Position numbers and translations under genes: made by a program. A DNA stretch of 64,000 nt. Origin: an uncultured SAR202 cluster bacterium (GTDB taxonomy: Bacteria; Chloroflexota; Dehalococcoidia; Lucifugimonadales; Lucifugimonadaceae). Under the pieces are notes generated by a model that worked only from the letters and a program-made list of their open reading frames with translations, searched no databases and was not told where the DNA came from. The number at the start of each line of letters is the position of its first letter. The first letter of the stretch is position 1. Below, in pieces: positions 36,283 through 45,541 of the stretch. The DNA lies in NCBI GenBank assembly GCA_902620405.1, contig CACNIC010000004.1:1-64000 (forward strand), read 5' to 3'.

Positions 36283-36874
36283 ATAGTTTTTCTAAATCCT
36301 CACCATAAATCTGAACAAATTCATTTTTAAGCATGCCCATAATTGCAGAATTATGTCTTGCTCCATGATGAGGGCGACTTTGCCTTAGAGTTCCTTCGTG
36401 CTGAAATCCTAGGCTCTCAAACATATTCCGTGCATGAGTGTTATACTCTGGAATATCTACCCAAACCCTGTATAGATCAAGTTCTTTAAACGCGTGGTCC
36501 ATAAGGGTTATAACTGAAGAAGAACCATAACCCAAATGCCATAAATCTTTTCTTCCAATTAGTACAGATAATTGAGCATCGCCTAGTGCATCATCAATAA
36601 ATAGTTGTGCTTCGCCTATATGCTCATTTTCGCTAGAATTAATTATAGAAAAAAATGTCCTATGTGGTTCAGGATTTTTATCATCAAAAGTTCTTTCCCA
36701 CTCTTCGTTAGAACTTGTTAACATTTTTTGAGGATCATAACCTAAATGCGCAGCATCGCCATATGAATATCTTCCGAACCACAACTCAGCAACTTCATCA
36801 TCCTTAATCCATTCTACGACCCTTTTAACGTCTTCTCTGGTTATTCTATTTAATTCTATCTTTGGATATTTCAT
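36275..36874 (-). CDS. GNAT-family N-acetyltransferase (RimJ/RimL-like)
   Basis: A 199-residue acetyltransferase. The acetyl-CoA loop reads IGRKDLWHLGYGSSSVITLMDHAF around residues 105-130, and ARNMFESLGFQHEGTLRQ follows, typical of RimJ/RimL/SpeG-type GNATs. Targets may be a protein N terminus, an antibiotic or a polyamine; the sequence does not say which. It overlaps the convergent thrC end by 8 bases. Confidence 0.85.
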   Translation of the reverse strand: MKYPKIELNRITREDVKRVVEWIKDDEVAELWFGRYSYGDAAHLGYDPQKMLTSSNEEWERTFDDKNPEPHRTFFSIINSSENEHIGEAQLFIDDALGDAQLSVLIGRKDLWHLGYGSSSVITLMDHAFKELDLYRVWVDIPEYNTHARNMFESLGFQHEGTLRQSRPHHGARHNSAIMGMLKNEFVQIYGEDLEKLFK

Positions 36875-36949
36875 AAATTAAATTTATTTTACGATTCATT
36901 GTAATATATTTAATAACAAAACTTAATGACTTAAAAATGAGAGGCTATT

Positions 36950-38050
36950 TTGAAAGCAGCAGTATTGTACGAAGTTGGAAAAAAATTAGAAATCATAGAC
37001 TTAAGTATAGGCAAACCTAAGCAAGGTGAAGTATTAGTAAATATGAAAGCTGCTGGAGTATGTGCTAGTGATCACCATGTGATTCATGGTCAGATTCCTT
37101 ATCCAACGCCAATAGTATTAGGGCATGAAAATGCCGGAGTTGTTGAAGAAATTGGTGAAAACGTGCAAGGTATAAAGCCTGGTGATTCGGTTATTATGTC
37201 ATTTGTTTCAAGCTGTGGAAATTGTAATTATTGCAGAACGGGTCTTGCAAACCATTGTTCAAGACATTATTCAGACCCTAAAGTTCAGCATAAATTATTT
37301 GATAACACTTTTAGAATACATGACCAAAAAGACAATGGTATCTTTCAAATGAATAAGTTGGGAGGTTTTGCTGAAAAGCAAGTTGTTCCTGAAGATTCAT
37401 TGCTTGTAATACCAAATGAAGTTCCTCCAGAAGTTGCAGCTCTTATTGGATGCTGCGTAACAACTGGTTTTGGAGGAATAGTGAATCTTGAGAATATTAA
37501 AACAGGTTCGACAGTTGCAGTTTTTGGCTGCGGAGGAGTTGGGTTAAATATTTTAGAAGGGGCAAAGTCTCTGAATGCAAATAAAATAATTGCTGTTGAC
37601 ATATCTGACCATAAATTAGAATTTGCTTATAAATTTGGAGCAACTCATGTTATAAATGCAAAAAACGAAGATCCAGTTGAAAAAATAAAGGAAATTACTG
37701 ATGGTGGTGTAGATTATTCATTTGATTCATTTGGGAGCTCAATGATAATGAAGCAAGCGGTCGAAAGCCTAGGTAGAAGAGGAACTGCATCTTTAGTAGG
37801 TCTTGCTCATCCAAAATCTGATGTAGATTTAAATATGGTGGATCTTGTTAGGAATGAAAAAAAAGTAGTTGGTAGTTTTTATGGATATGCATCACCCTTG
37901 GTTACTATGAAAAAAATTGTTGACATGTATTTAACAGGAAAAATAAATATTGAGCCTTTAATAAGGAAAAAATTTATGCTATCCGAGATTAATGAGGCAT
38001 TTGAAGATATTGATAAAGGAGAAGATGGAAGAGGTGTAATAGTATTTTAA
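36950..38050 (+). CDS. Zinc-dependent alcohol dehydrogenase (MDR family)
   Basis: A 366-residue medium-chain dehydrogenase. The catalytic zinc site is expected from CASDHHV and GHENAGVVEEIG, and the structural zinc from the four cysteines in CGNCNYCRTGLANHC. Rossmann motif: GCGGVG near residue 188. The late part, PLIRKKFMLSEINEAFEDIDKGEDGRGVIVF, is typical of this family. The start is TTG with GAGG 6 bases upstream. There is no obvious operon partner upstream. It is the last gene before the nuo run, from which it is separated by 51 bases. Confidence 0.88.
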   Translation: MKAAVLYEVGKKLEIIDLSIGKPKQGEVLVNMKAAGVCASDHHVIHGQIPYPTPIVLGHENAGVVEEIGENVQGIKPGDSVIMSFVSSCGNCNYCRTGLANHCSRHYSDPKVQHKLFDNTFRIHDQKDNGIFQMNKLGGFAEKQVVPEDSLLVIPNEVPPEVAALIGCCVTTGFGGIVNLENIKTGSTVAVFGCGGVGLNILEGAKSLNANKIIAVDISDHKLEFAYKFGATHVINAKNEDPVEKIKEITDGGVDYSFDSFGSSMIMKQAVESLGRRGTASLVGLAHPKSDVDLNMVDLVRNEKKVVGSFYGYASPLVTMKKIVDMYLTGKINIEPLIRKKFMLSEINEAFEDIDKGEDGRGVIVF

Positions 38051-38064
38051 CTTTTAAAAGGGGA

Positions 38065-38095
38065 TATAATTAAAATATAATATTACTGATAGGAG
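38065..38095 (+). promoter_or_regulatory. Candidate -10 elements and ribosome site before nuoA
   Basis: Two TATAAT hexamers occur at 38065-38070 and 38076-38081 in the short gap between the alcohol dehydrogenase and nuoA. No strong -35 element is obvious. AGGAG at 38091-38095 lies 6 bases before the TTG start and supports that start. This would be the main promoter of the complex I operon. Confidence 0.4.
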
Positions 38096-38101
38096 AATCA
38101 T

Positions 38102-38497
38102 TTGCTTGAAAATTATTTTGAAAATTATGCAATACTAGGCTTTTATTTGTTGGTAGCAATTACAGTGCCAATTGGAATGATAACTCTTTCAAAATTAGCT
38201 CAATTTATTAAAGTAAGACCAAGTAATCCTTCTGAGCTCAAAGAAAGCATGTACGAATGTGGCATGAAGCCTGAAACAGAAAGATGGCAAGGATTTAATA
38301 TTAAATATTATTTTTATGCTTTAATGTTTGTTATTTTTGACGTCGAGACAATATTTTTATTTCCATGGGCTTCTAAATATGGAATATGGAGCAAAGAGTT
38401 TGGCATTGCATTTTTCTTATCAATGTTCATTTTTTTATTTATTGTAACTATCGGCTATGTATATGCATGGAAAAAAGGAGATCTTGAATGGAATTAG
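38102..38497 (+). CDS. nuoA: NADH-quinone oxidoreductase subunit A
   Basis: A small membrane subunit of respiratory complex I, 131 residues with three helices. It contains [32 protein letters not shown], the conserved loop segment of NuoA/ND3 (Cys-containing YECG and the acidic FDVE). The TTG start is supported by AGGAG 6 bases upstream. It overlaps nuoB by 10 bases and opens an operon in the order ABCDHIJK-x-LMN. Confidence 0.94.
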   Translation: MLENYFENYAILGFYLLVAITVPIGMITLSKLAQFIKVRPSNPSELKESMYECGMKPETERWQGFNIKYYFYALMFVIFDVETIFLFPWASKYGIWSKEFGIAFFLSMFIFLFIVTIGYVYAWKKGDLEWN

Positions 38498-39111
38498 AAG
38501 ATAAAAATTTTAATTTCCCCTTACATTCTCAAACTTCTGAAATAGATTTTGAAGAAGGCGATGTAATCAATAAAATGAAGAAAGAAAACATCAATGAAAT
38601 ACCTGTTGATGATCTAGCTAGCAATGATGAATTGAAAAAATCAGCTTTCGTTACTTCAGTAGATTTTTTATTAAATTGGGCAAGAAAATCATCACTTTTT
38701 CCAGCACAATTTGGATTAGCATGTTGTGCATTTGAGATGATTGCTTCTGCAGCTTCAAGATTTGATCTTGCAAGATTTGGTGCTGAAAGATTTTCAGCAT
38801 CTCCTAGGCAAGCTGACTTGATGATTGTTGCTGGGACTGTCACCTGGAAAATGGCTCCAGCAATAAGAACAATGTATGACCAGATGTCTGATCCAAAATG
38901 GGTTATCAGTATGGGGGTATGTGCAACAAGTGGAGGACCTTATTATGATTCTTATTCTGTTGTTCCTGGTGTAAACAAGATCGTCCCTGTAGATGTATAT
39001 GTCCCAGGTTGCCCTCCACGCCCAGATGCTCTTTTGTACGGTTTAATGCAGTTGCATGAAAAAATAAAAAGATACTCTCTCAAAGGGAAGTCCGCAGGCA
39101 ATAATGACTAA
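38488..39111 (+). CDS. nuoB: NADH-quinone oxidoreductase subunit B
   Basis: A 207-residue peripheral-arm subunit carrying the N2 [4Fe-4S] cluster, the last electron carrier before quinone. The cysteine ligands are in [17 protein letters not shown] and [14 protein letters not shown]. The N-terminal 50 or so residues are an acidic extension beyond the core. It overlaps nuoA and nuoC. Confidence 0.96.
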   Translation: MELEDKNFNFPLHSQTSEIDFEEGDVINKMKKENINEIPVDDLASNDELKKSAFVTSVDFLLNWARKSSLFPAQFGLACCAFEMIASAASRFDLARFGAERFSASPRQADLMIVAGTVTWKMAPAIRTMYDQMSDPKWVISMGVCATSGGPYYDSYSVVPGVNKIVPVDVYVPGCPPRPDALLYGLMQLHEKIKRYSLKGKSAGNND

Positions 39112-39550
39112 AGAGTTGACAGGAAACGAAATTAAATCTGCAATTAATGCCAAATTTAACGATCTTATAATAAGCGTTGAACATGATCATTTAGTAATAA
39201 AAAATAATAAAGAAAAATTATTAGATTTTTTTAACAGCTTAAAAAAAGAAAATAAATTCAATTTGTTAAGTTCTGTGACTTCTGTTGATTATATGAGTAA
39301 ATTCGTTGTTGTTTATCACCTTACTTCAATTGATAAGAATGAATCATTGATTATAAAAATACCCTGTGGTGAATCTCGTAAAGAGCCATCCATAATTAGT
39401 GTAACTAGTGTTTGGAGAGGTGCAGAACTACAAGAAAGAGAAATTTATGACTTGATGGGCATTTACTTTCACGATCATCCTAATATGAAAAGGTTGTTAC
39501 TTTGGGAAAATTTTGACGGACATCCGCTCAGAAAGGACTTTGTAAGCTAA
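39104..39550 (+). CDS. nuoC: NADH-quinone oxidoreductase subunit C
   Basis: A 148-residue peripheral-arm subunit (30 kDa family). The characteristic C-terminal block is [25 protein letters not shown]. It is shorter than many NuoC proteins but contains the conserved core, and is not fused to NuoD. It ends directly before nuoD. Confidence 0.94.
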   Translation: MTKELTGNEIKSAINAKFNDLIISVEHDHLVIKNNKEKLLDFFNSLKKENKFNLLSSVTSVDYMSKFVVVYHLTSIDKNESLIIKIPCGESRKEPSIISVTSVWRGAELQEREIYDLMGIYFHDHPNMKRLLLWENFDGHPLRKDFVS

Positions 39551-40651
39551 ATGAGTACTGAGTTAGTTACAATGAATATTGGTCCAATACATCCAAGCAC
39601 TCATGGTGTGTTCAGGATGAGAGTGACTTTTGACGGTGAAACAATTATTGACGCCGAGCCGATAATTGGCTATTTGCATAGAGGTTCTGAAAAGTTAGCT
39701 GAAGAAAGAACATATACACAAATAGTTACTTTAACTGACAGAATGGATTACACAGCATCTATGACTAATAACCAAGCATATATATTGTCAGTAGAGAAAT
39801 TAGCTGGCATTAAGCCTGCAGAAAGAGGCGTCTGGCTAAGAATGATAGCTGCTGAATTGCAAAGAATAGCTGCTCATTCTGTTGCAATAGGATTTTTAAT
39901 CAATGATCTTGGTGCCTGGCACACCCCTCTTCTCTATTTGTTAAGAGAAAGAGAGAAAATACTTGAATTATTTGAGATGATGTGCGGAGCCAGAATTACA
40001 AATAGTTATTTAAGGCCCGGTGGTGTTTTTATGGATGCACCTGATGAATTTTGGCCATCATTGAACAGATTTTTAGACGAAATGCCCGAAAGGCTAAATG
40101 ATATAGAAAATTTACTTACTGATAATGAAATTATTGTGTCCAGAACTCAAAATGTAGCTGTATTAAACAAAGAGGATGCTATCAATGCTTCTATTACAGG
40201 ACCAATGTTAAGGGCATCGGGTGTAGATTGGGATCTAAGGCACAGAAATCCATATGATTTTTACGATAAAGTTTCATTTAGGAGACCTTTGGGAACAGTT
40301 GGTGACAATAATGATAGATATCTTGTGAGATTGCAGGAAATTAGAGAGAGTTTAAAAATCATTGAACAATGCTTAGATCTTATAGAACCTGGACCAATTA
40401 AACCTGAGGAAGTTCCCTTTTTAGTAAGGCCTGGTGAGGGTGATTCCTATGTACCTATTGAAGCTCCTAAAGGTGAACTTGGGTTTTATCTGGTAAGCGA
40501 TGGAGGGATTTCTCCTTTCAGGTGCCATGTAAGAGCGCCATCATTAATGAATTTAACTTTACTTAGAGACATGGTAATCGGATATAAAATCGCTGATTTA
40601 TTTGTTACATTTGGCTCTGTTGATGTAAATATGGGAGAGGTAGATAGGTAA
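39551..40651 (+). CDS. nuoD: NADH-quinone oxidoreductase subunit D
   Basis: The 49-kDa subunit, 366 residues, lining the quinone-binding pocket with NuoB. It opens with NIGPIHPSTHGVFR, containing the conserved His/Thr quinone-site loop. EPIIGYLHRGSEKLAEERTY and TDRMDY follow, and the C terminus is SVDVNMGEVDR. The stop and the nuoH start share a base (TAATG). Confidence 0.96.
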   Translation: MSTELVTMNIGPIHPSTHGVFRMRVTFDGETIIDAEPIIGYLHRGSEKLAEERTYTQIVTLTDRMDYTASMTNNQAYILSVEKLAGIKPAERGVWLRMIAAELQRIAAHSVAIGFLINDLGAWHTPLLYLLREREKILELFEMMCGARITNSYLRPGGVFMDAPDEFWPSLNRFLDEMPERLNDIENLLTDNEIIVSRTQNVAVLNKEDAINASITGPMLRASGVDWDLRHRNPYDFYDKVSFRRPLGTVGDNNDRYLVRLQEIRESLKIIEQCLDLIEPGPIKPEEVPFLVRPGEGDSYVPIEAPKGELGFYLVSDGGISPFRCHVRAPSLMNLTLLRDMVIGYKIADLFVTFGSVDVNMGEVDR

Positions 40652-41874
40652 TGGGGCCAGCAAGAGATAGCTTCCTATTTGAGATTGTTTATTGTCATTT
40701 ATCGAAAGATCCTTCTTGTGATTCAGTTAGGTACATTAATCTTTCATTCATTCCAGTAGAACTAAATTGGTTATCATTTAGTTTAACTGCATTTTTTTGG
40801 ATTTTTGCATTCGTTAATGCAGCACTTATCAGTGTATTAATGCTTATTTGGGGCGAGAGAAGATTGATTGGAAAGTTTCAAGCAAGGCTTGGGCCTAATA
40901 GGTGGGGTCCTTTAGGTTTGTTTACCCCAATTGCCGATGCAATTAAAGTTATGTTTAAAGAAGATGTTGAACCTACCTTATCGGATAAACTTATATACGT
41001 TCTTGCACCAATTTTAATGGTCGTGCCAGTATTTATGATATTTCCAGTAATTCCTTATGGCGCAAAGTCTTTTTTAACAAACATCAGTGTAGGCGTTGTA
41101 TTTGTTTTAGCTATTACCTCAATCAATAGTCTATCAGTACTGATGGCTGGCTGGGCATCTGGTAATAGATTCGCAATTATAGGCGGCATAAGGGCAGTGG
41201 CAATGCTATTAAGTTATGAAATTCCTATGGGAATTTCCGCAGCGGGAGTTGTTATTATTGCTGGCTCATTATCTTTGAGTGAAGTTGTAGAAGCACAAAT
41301 TATTCCCAATGCTATTTTTCAGCCCTTAGGTTTTTTAGTTTTTCTTGTTGCTTCAACCGCGGAACTAAATAGAAGCCCTTTTGACATAACTGAAGCTGAG
41401 TCTGAATTAGTTGCAGGTTATATGACAGATTATAGTAGCATGAAATTCGGACTTTTTTACTTAGGAGAATTCATGGCAACAATTGCATCCTCTGCAGTGA
41501 TAGTAACTTTTTATTTATCAGGATGGAGAGGTCCATCATTCCTTCCAATACCTGGTGAATTCTGGTTTTTTGCAAAATGGATAGGAGTTATAGCTATATT
41601 TATATGGTTCAGGGCAACGTTCCCAAGATTAAGAATTGACCAAATAATGTCATTGGCCTGGAAAGGATTATTCGAATTAAGTCTTATTAATATTCTTGTT
41701 ATAGCTTTAACAATGGCCATATGGCCAGACCCAACTTCAACACAATTGTTGTTCATGACTGGTATAAATTGGGTTGTATTTTTAGGTTCCGTATATATTT
41801 TTGGAAAAATATTGAGTCCTAATCTTACAGGTAATAAAATAGATAAAAGAAAAGTAATTTACGGATTAGATTAA
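40651..41874 (+). CDS. nuoH: NADH-quinone oxidoreductase subunit H
   Basis: A 407-residue membrane subunit (ND1) that forms the quinone tunnel and links the arms. About eight or nine helices are visible. Conserved loops include GERRLIGKFQARLGPNRWGP, FTPIADAIKVMFKED and ELNRSPFDITEAESELVAGY. The first 45 residues (including cysteines near 15 and 22) extend beyond the usual start. The TAATG junction with nuoD supports the long start. A later internal start is possible. Confidence 0.95.
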   Translation: MGPARDSFLFEIVYCHLSKDPSCDSVRYINLSFIPVELNWLSFSLTAFFWIFAFVNAALISVLMLIWGERRLIGKFQARLGPNRWGPLGLFTPIADAIKVMFKEDVEPTLSDKLIYVLAPILMVVPVFMIFPVIPYGAKSFLTNISVGVVFVLAITSINSLSVLMAGWASGNRFAIIGGIRAVAMLLSYEIPMGISAAGVVIIAGSLSLSEVVEAQIIPNAIFQPLGFLVFLVASTAELNRSPFDITEAESELVAGYMTDYSSMKFGLFYLGEFMATIASSAVIVTFYLSGWRGPSFLPIPGEFWFFAKWIGVIAIFIWFRATFPRLRIDQIMSLAWKGLFELSLINILVIALTMAIWPDPTSTQLLFMTGINWVVFLGSVYIFGKILSPNLTGNKIDKRKVIYGLD

Positions 41875-41875
41875 G

Positions 41876-42547
41876 ATGTTTGGTATTGGATTATTAAAAG
41901 GACTTTTTACAACTTTAAAAAATTTATTTGGACCTGTCTTTACAGTTCAGTACCCAAATAAAAAAGTTGGTCTTTTAGGGGCATTAAAATTTCACAAAAA
42001 AACTCCTGCCAATTTTATAAAAACTCAGCCTAAAGATTTTGTAAAGTCTCTTGCAGGTTTGCATGAAGTTCCTGAGTACCCTGATCAAGCTACAAGATTT
42101 AGAGGACAAGATTTTAATTGGTTTGAAGACAGATGCACAGGTTGTGCAAGTTGCGCTAAATATTGTCCACTTGGAATAATCAAGATAGAAACAAAGCCTA
42201 GTGTTAGAGATGCTAAAGAAGGTTCATCTTATGATATTGATGTATTTGATATTGATATTGGTAGGTGTATGTTTTGTGGCCTATGCGTTGAGGCATGCCC
42301 ATTTGATGCATTGCATATGGGGAGTGGCTTTGAAAGAGCAAATGAAAAAAGGGATGGGTTAGTAATTCCTGTTGATGAATTGAGGACAGCCATAAAAACA
42401 CCTAGTACTTGGTTTAGGCCACAAATGGAAAATAAAAATTATAAGCCTAAGGAAATTGATGCTGAAATTAAAGACTATAGAGATATAGGAAGGCACGAAA
42501 AGCCATCTGATGACGAATTGACAGAGAGATGGGTTGATGAGAGATAG
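41876..42547 (+). CDS. nuoI: NADH-quinone oxidoreductase subunit I
   Basis: A 223-residue ferredoxin-like subunit with two [4Fe-4S] clusters: CTGCASCAKYCPLG near residue 84 and CMFCGLCVEACPFDAL near 132. It hands electrons to N2 in NuoB. In complexes lacking NuoEFG, this is where electrons from ferredoxin or another donor would enter. A charged C-terminal tail of about 60 residues follows the clusters. Confidence 0.96.
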   Translation: MFGIGLLKGLFTTLKNLFGPVFTVQYPNKKVGLLGALKFHKKTPANFIKTQPKDFVKSLAGLHEVPEYPDQATRFRGQDFNWFEDRCTGCASCAKYCPLGIIKIETKPSVRDAKEGSSYDIDVFDIDIGRCMFCGLCVEACPFDALHMGSGFERANEKRDGLVIPVDELRTAIKTPSTWFRPQMENKNYKPKEIDAEIKDYRDIGRHEKPSDDELTERWVDER

Positions 42548-42549
42548 AG

Positions 42550-43104
42550 ATGCTGGTTGATGTAGTTTTTTATATTGTGGCATTACTTTTACTTGGATCT
42601 TCTTTTTTAGTACTTTTTTCATCAAATATTTATAGATCAGCAATTTTTTTAGCTTTCTCGATGTTAAGTTTCGCAAGTTTATATTTTTTATTAAGCGCTG
42701 AATTTATAGGTGTAGTTCAAATATTAGTGTACGTAGGTGCTGTTTCAGTATTAATTGCTCTTTCAGTAATGTTGGTTAGAGATATAGAAAAAAGCACACA
42801 AGGTAATAGATATCGATTCATTTCTAATATATTAATTTCATTGACAATAATTTTAATCGCATCATTTTTTATAAATTATGACTGGAATTTATATAGTGAC
42901 AATATTCTAAATTCTTCAAAATGTTTACTTTCTGAATGTAAAAATGAATCTGGGATTTTGATTTCTAGTACAGATTGGATTGGAAAGTTAATAACTGCAG
43001 ATTTCATTATTGCATTTCAATTGACTGGACTTATTTTGCTTGCATCACTTATTGGTGCATTGGCATTATTAAGGATAAGGATGGGTAATAATGACTCTAA
43101 GTAA
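42550..43104 (+). CDS. nuoJ: NADH-quinone oxidoreductase subunit J
   Basis: A 184-residue membrane subunit (ND6) with five predicted helices. It contains the conserved VVQILVYVGAVSVLIALSVML-like helix with the pi-bulge region. The stretch between helices 4 and 5 is an extended hydrophilic loop with two cysteines. It overlaps nuoK by 14 bases. Confidence 0.92.
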   Translation: MLVDVVFYIVALLLLGSSFLVLFSSNIYRSAIFLAFSMLSFASLYFLLSAEFIGVVQILVYVGAVSVLIALSVMLVRDIEKSTQGNRYRFISNILISLTIILIASFFINYDWNLYSDNILNSSKCLLSECKNESGILISSTDWIGKLITADFIIAFQLTGLILLASLIGALALLRIRMGNNDSK

Positions 43105-43435
43105 TTTAATATTATTATCTTGGATTATTTTTTTTATTGGGTTATATGGTTCACTTACAAAAAAGAGTGCAGTTTTAGTGGTCATTAGTCTTGAATTAAT
43201 GTTCAACGCAGTAGCTTTAAACTTTGTAGCCTTTTCAAGATTTGCTCCGGGTGGATTAATAGGGTCTACAGACATAGCAAATGTGCTTTCTGGACAAGTA
43301 ATGGCTATTTTTATTATAGCAATTGGTGCAGCTGAAGCTGCACTTGCTCTTTCAATTGTAATCGCAATGTATAAGGAAAAAAATACTATCGAATTTAGTG
43401 AAACTATTGAAATAAGGGAAAAAGATGTGGATTGA
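43091..43435 (+). CDS. nuoK: NADH-quinone oxidoreductase subunit K
   Basis: A 114-residue three-helix subunit (ND4L). Its second helix starts VISLELMFNAVALNF with the conserved Glu, and the third has IAIGAAEAALALSIVIAMY with the second conserved Glu. These are proton-path residues. The short acidic tail after helix 3 overlaps the next small gene by 11 bases. Confidence 0.95.
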   Translation: MTLSNLILLSWIIFFIGLYGSLTKKSAVLVVISLELMFNAVALNFVAFSRFAPGGLIGSTDIANVLSGQVMAIFIIAIGAAEAALALSIVIAMYKEKNTIEFSETIEIREKDVD

Positions 43436-43619
43436 TTATAAGGAAGTAGAAAATTTACTTACTGCTGAAATGTGGAAATCATTACTTGAGGGTGAAGGGC
43501 TTCCTGCGAAAATACTACCCGTTGAAGGAATACTTGAATGGTCAGAAACTGCAAAATTTAGATTGATGGTTCCTAAGGGAAGGGAACATGTTGCAGATGA
43601 AATACTTAGGAAGTTGTGA
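43425..43619 (+). CDS. Small DUF2007-like protein encoded inside the complex I operon
   Basis: A 64-residue soluble protein with no membrane segment. The layout resembles DUF2007 (putative signal-transducing) proteins: an N-terminal helix with AEMWKSLLEGEGLPAKI, then two strands and LMVPKGREHVADEIL. It overlaps nuoK by 11 bases and shares a base with the nuoL start. It is therefore translated in the middle of the nuo operon, where subunits L, M and N normally follow K directly. The function is unknown; an assembly or regulatory role for complex I is an inference from position. Confidence 0.72.
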   Translation: MWIDYKEVENLLTAEMWKSLLEGEGLPAKILPVEGILEWSETAKFRLMVPKGREHVADEILRKL

Positions 43620-45538
43620 TGTCTAATAACGAAGTTGTTTGGTTAATATTACTGCTTCCTTTGGCAGCTTTCTTTGTGAATGGTTTTATCGCATTATTTA
43701 CAAGCTATAAGAATTCAAAATTTTCCGGCTATCTTAATGTAACAGCAATCGGCGTATCATTTATTTTAAGTTTATATCTTGCAATTATCGGATTGGATAA
43801 AAATTTCGATTATCAATCAGCTTCTTTTCAGTGGATTTCATTTGGAATTTTTGAAATAACCATGGCAATTATGCTTGATGAACTTACTCTGATTATGATT
43901 TCAGTGGTAACTGCAATCAGTTTCCTTATTCAAATTTATTCTCTTTCATACATGGAGCACGATGATGGGTATTCAAGATATTTTAGTTATATGGGTCTTT
44001 TCACAACTTCAATGCTAGGCCTTGTTACAGCAAGAAACTTAATTCAATTGTTTATATTTTGGGAATTAGTTGGGGCTACATCATACCTACTTATTGGTTT
44101 TTGGTATAAGAAACAAAGTGCGATAAAGGCTGCAAAAAAAGCTTTCCTTATGACAAGAGTTGGAGATTTTGGATTAATTGCCGGAATACTATTAATTGCT
44201 AAACAAGGTTCTCAATATTTGGATATAACACAATTTTATTTGGGCATCCAAAGCGGCCTTTTTTCTGAAAGCCTAATTTTTATTGTGGGGCTTTTAATTG
44301 TGATTGGTGCAATTGGAAAATCAACTCAATTTCCATTACATAATTGGCTACCAGATGCAATGGAAGGCCCAACGCCAGTTTCAGCTTTATTACATTCTGC
44401 AACAATGGTTACTGCAGGAGTATTCATTATTGGAAGAATATATCCAGCTATAGGGTATTCAGAAAATTTAGGATTAATAATTAGTTATGTAGGAGCTTTC
44501 ACTCTAATTTTTGCAGCATCAATGGCCATCGTGAGCAATGATATTAAAAAAGTTTTAGCTTATTCTTCTATAAGCCAACTCGGATATATGTTCCTTGCAT
44601 TAGGTGTAGGGTCATATGGAGCTGCTATACTTCATCTATTTGCTCATGCATGGTTTAAAGCATTATTGTTTCTGGGTGCTGGCTCTGTTGGCCATGCTGT
44701 CCACACTTTTGATATGAAATTGATGGGTGGAATGAGAAATAAAATGAAAAAAACCTACTTAACTATGTTGGTTGGAACAATAAGTTTGATTGGAATATTT
44801 CCATTGTCAGGTTTTTGGAGCAAAGATGAAATTTTGATTGGTGTTAAATCTGAATCTACATTTTTGTTGGTTATTGCTTTAATTGGTGTGGTTATGACAG
44901 CTTTCTACATGACTAGAATGATGGCTATGACTTTTTTTGGTGACTTTAAAGGTGGTCATGACAATATTAAATATGATGATATTCACGAAAGTCCTAATCT
45001 AATGACCATCCCAATGATTATTTTGGCAATTCCTTCAGTAATAATTGGTGTAATTTTTAGCTCTCCTATTGATTTAGGATTTATAGAAAAGCATGCTATG
45101 GTCTCATTTCTTGATCACAATAAATTAGTCTTTCCAAATTATGAATATCATGAATTTAAATTTGATATTATGATTGCTTCTGTTTCTACAATTCTTGCTT
45201 TAATAGGAATTTCATTTTCAATTTTAAATTTCAAAAAATATAAATTTAATATCAATTTCCTTAACAAGTTAATTTCAAATAAATACTATTTAGATTATTT
45301 ATATGAAACCCTAATAACTGAAAAATTATTTTATAAATATTTCTCAAAATTATTTAGTGTTGTAGAAGAAAAATTAATTGATAATTTTAGTTATAAATTA
45401 ACAGCAAGTTTAAGATGGATGTCAAATAAAATTTCTGTTTCTCAGAATGGTCAACTTCAACTTCAAAGTATTACATTTGTTCTTGGATTTTTAATTATTT
45501 TAATATCCTATCTAGTCTATTTAGGGGCAGGGGGTTAA
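43619..45538 (+). CDS. nuoL: NADH-quinone oxidoreductase subunit L
   Basis: A large antiporter-like proton-pumping subunit (ND5) of about 639 residues with roughly 14-16 helices. The conserved core includes FWELVGATSYLLIGFWY, KSTQFPLHNWLPDAMEGPTPVSALLHSATMV and the lateral-helix region late in the protein. I choose ATG 43619, which shares a base with the previous stop, over GTG 43616. It is 3 bases from nuoM. Confidence 0.95.
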   Translation: MSNNEVVWLILLLPLAAFFVNGFIALFTSYKNSKFSGYLNVTAIGVSFILSLYLAIIGLDKNFDYQSASFQWISFGIFEITMAIMLDELTLIMISVVTAISFLIQIYSLSYMEHDDGYSRYFSYMGLFTTSMLGLVTARNLIQLFIFWELVGATSYLLIGFWYKKQSAIKAAKKAFLMTRVGDFGLIAGILLIAKQGSQYLDITQFYLGIQSGLFSESLIFIVGLLIVIGAIGKSTQFPLHNWLPDAMEGPTPVSALLHSATMVTAGVFIIGRIYPAIGYSENLGLIISYVGAFTLIFAASMAIVSNDIKKVLAYSSISQLGYMFLALGVGSYGAAILHLFAHAWFKALLFLGAGSVGHAVHTFDMKLMGGMRNKMKKTYLTMLVGTISLIGIFPLSGFWSKDEILIGVKSESTFLLVIALIGVVMTAFYMTRMMAMTFFGDFKGGHDNIKYDDIHESPNLMTIPMIILAIPSVIIGVIFSSPIDLGFIEKHAMVSFLDHNKLVFPNYEYHEFKFDIMIASVSTILALIGISFSILNFKKYKFNINFLNKLISNKYYLDYLYETLITEKLFYKYFSKLFSVVEEKLIDNFSYKLTASLRWMSNKISVSQNGQLQLQSITFVLGFLIILISYLVYLGAGG

Positions 45539-45541
45539 CTT

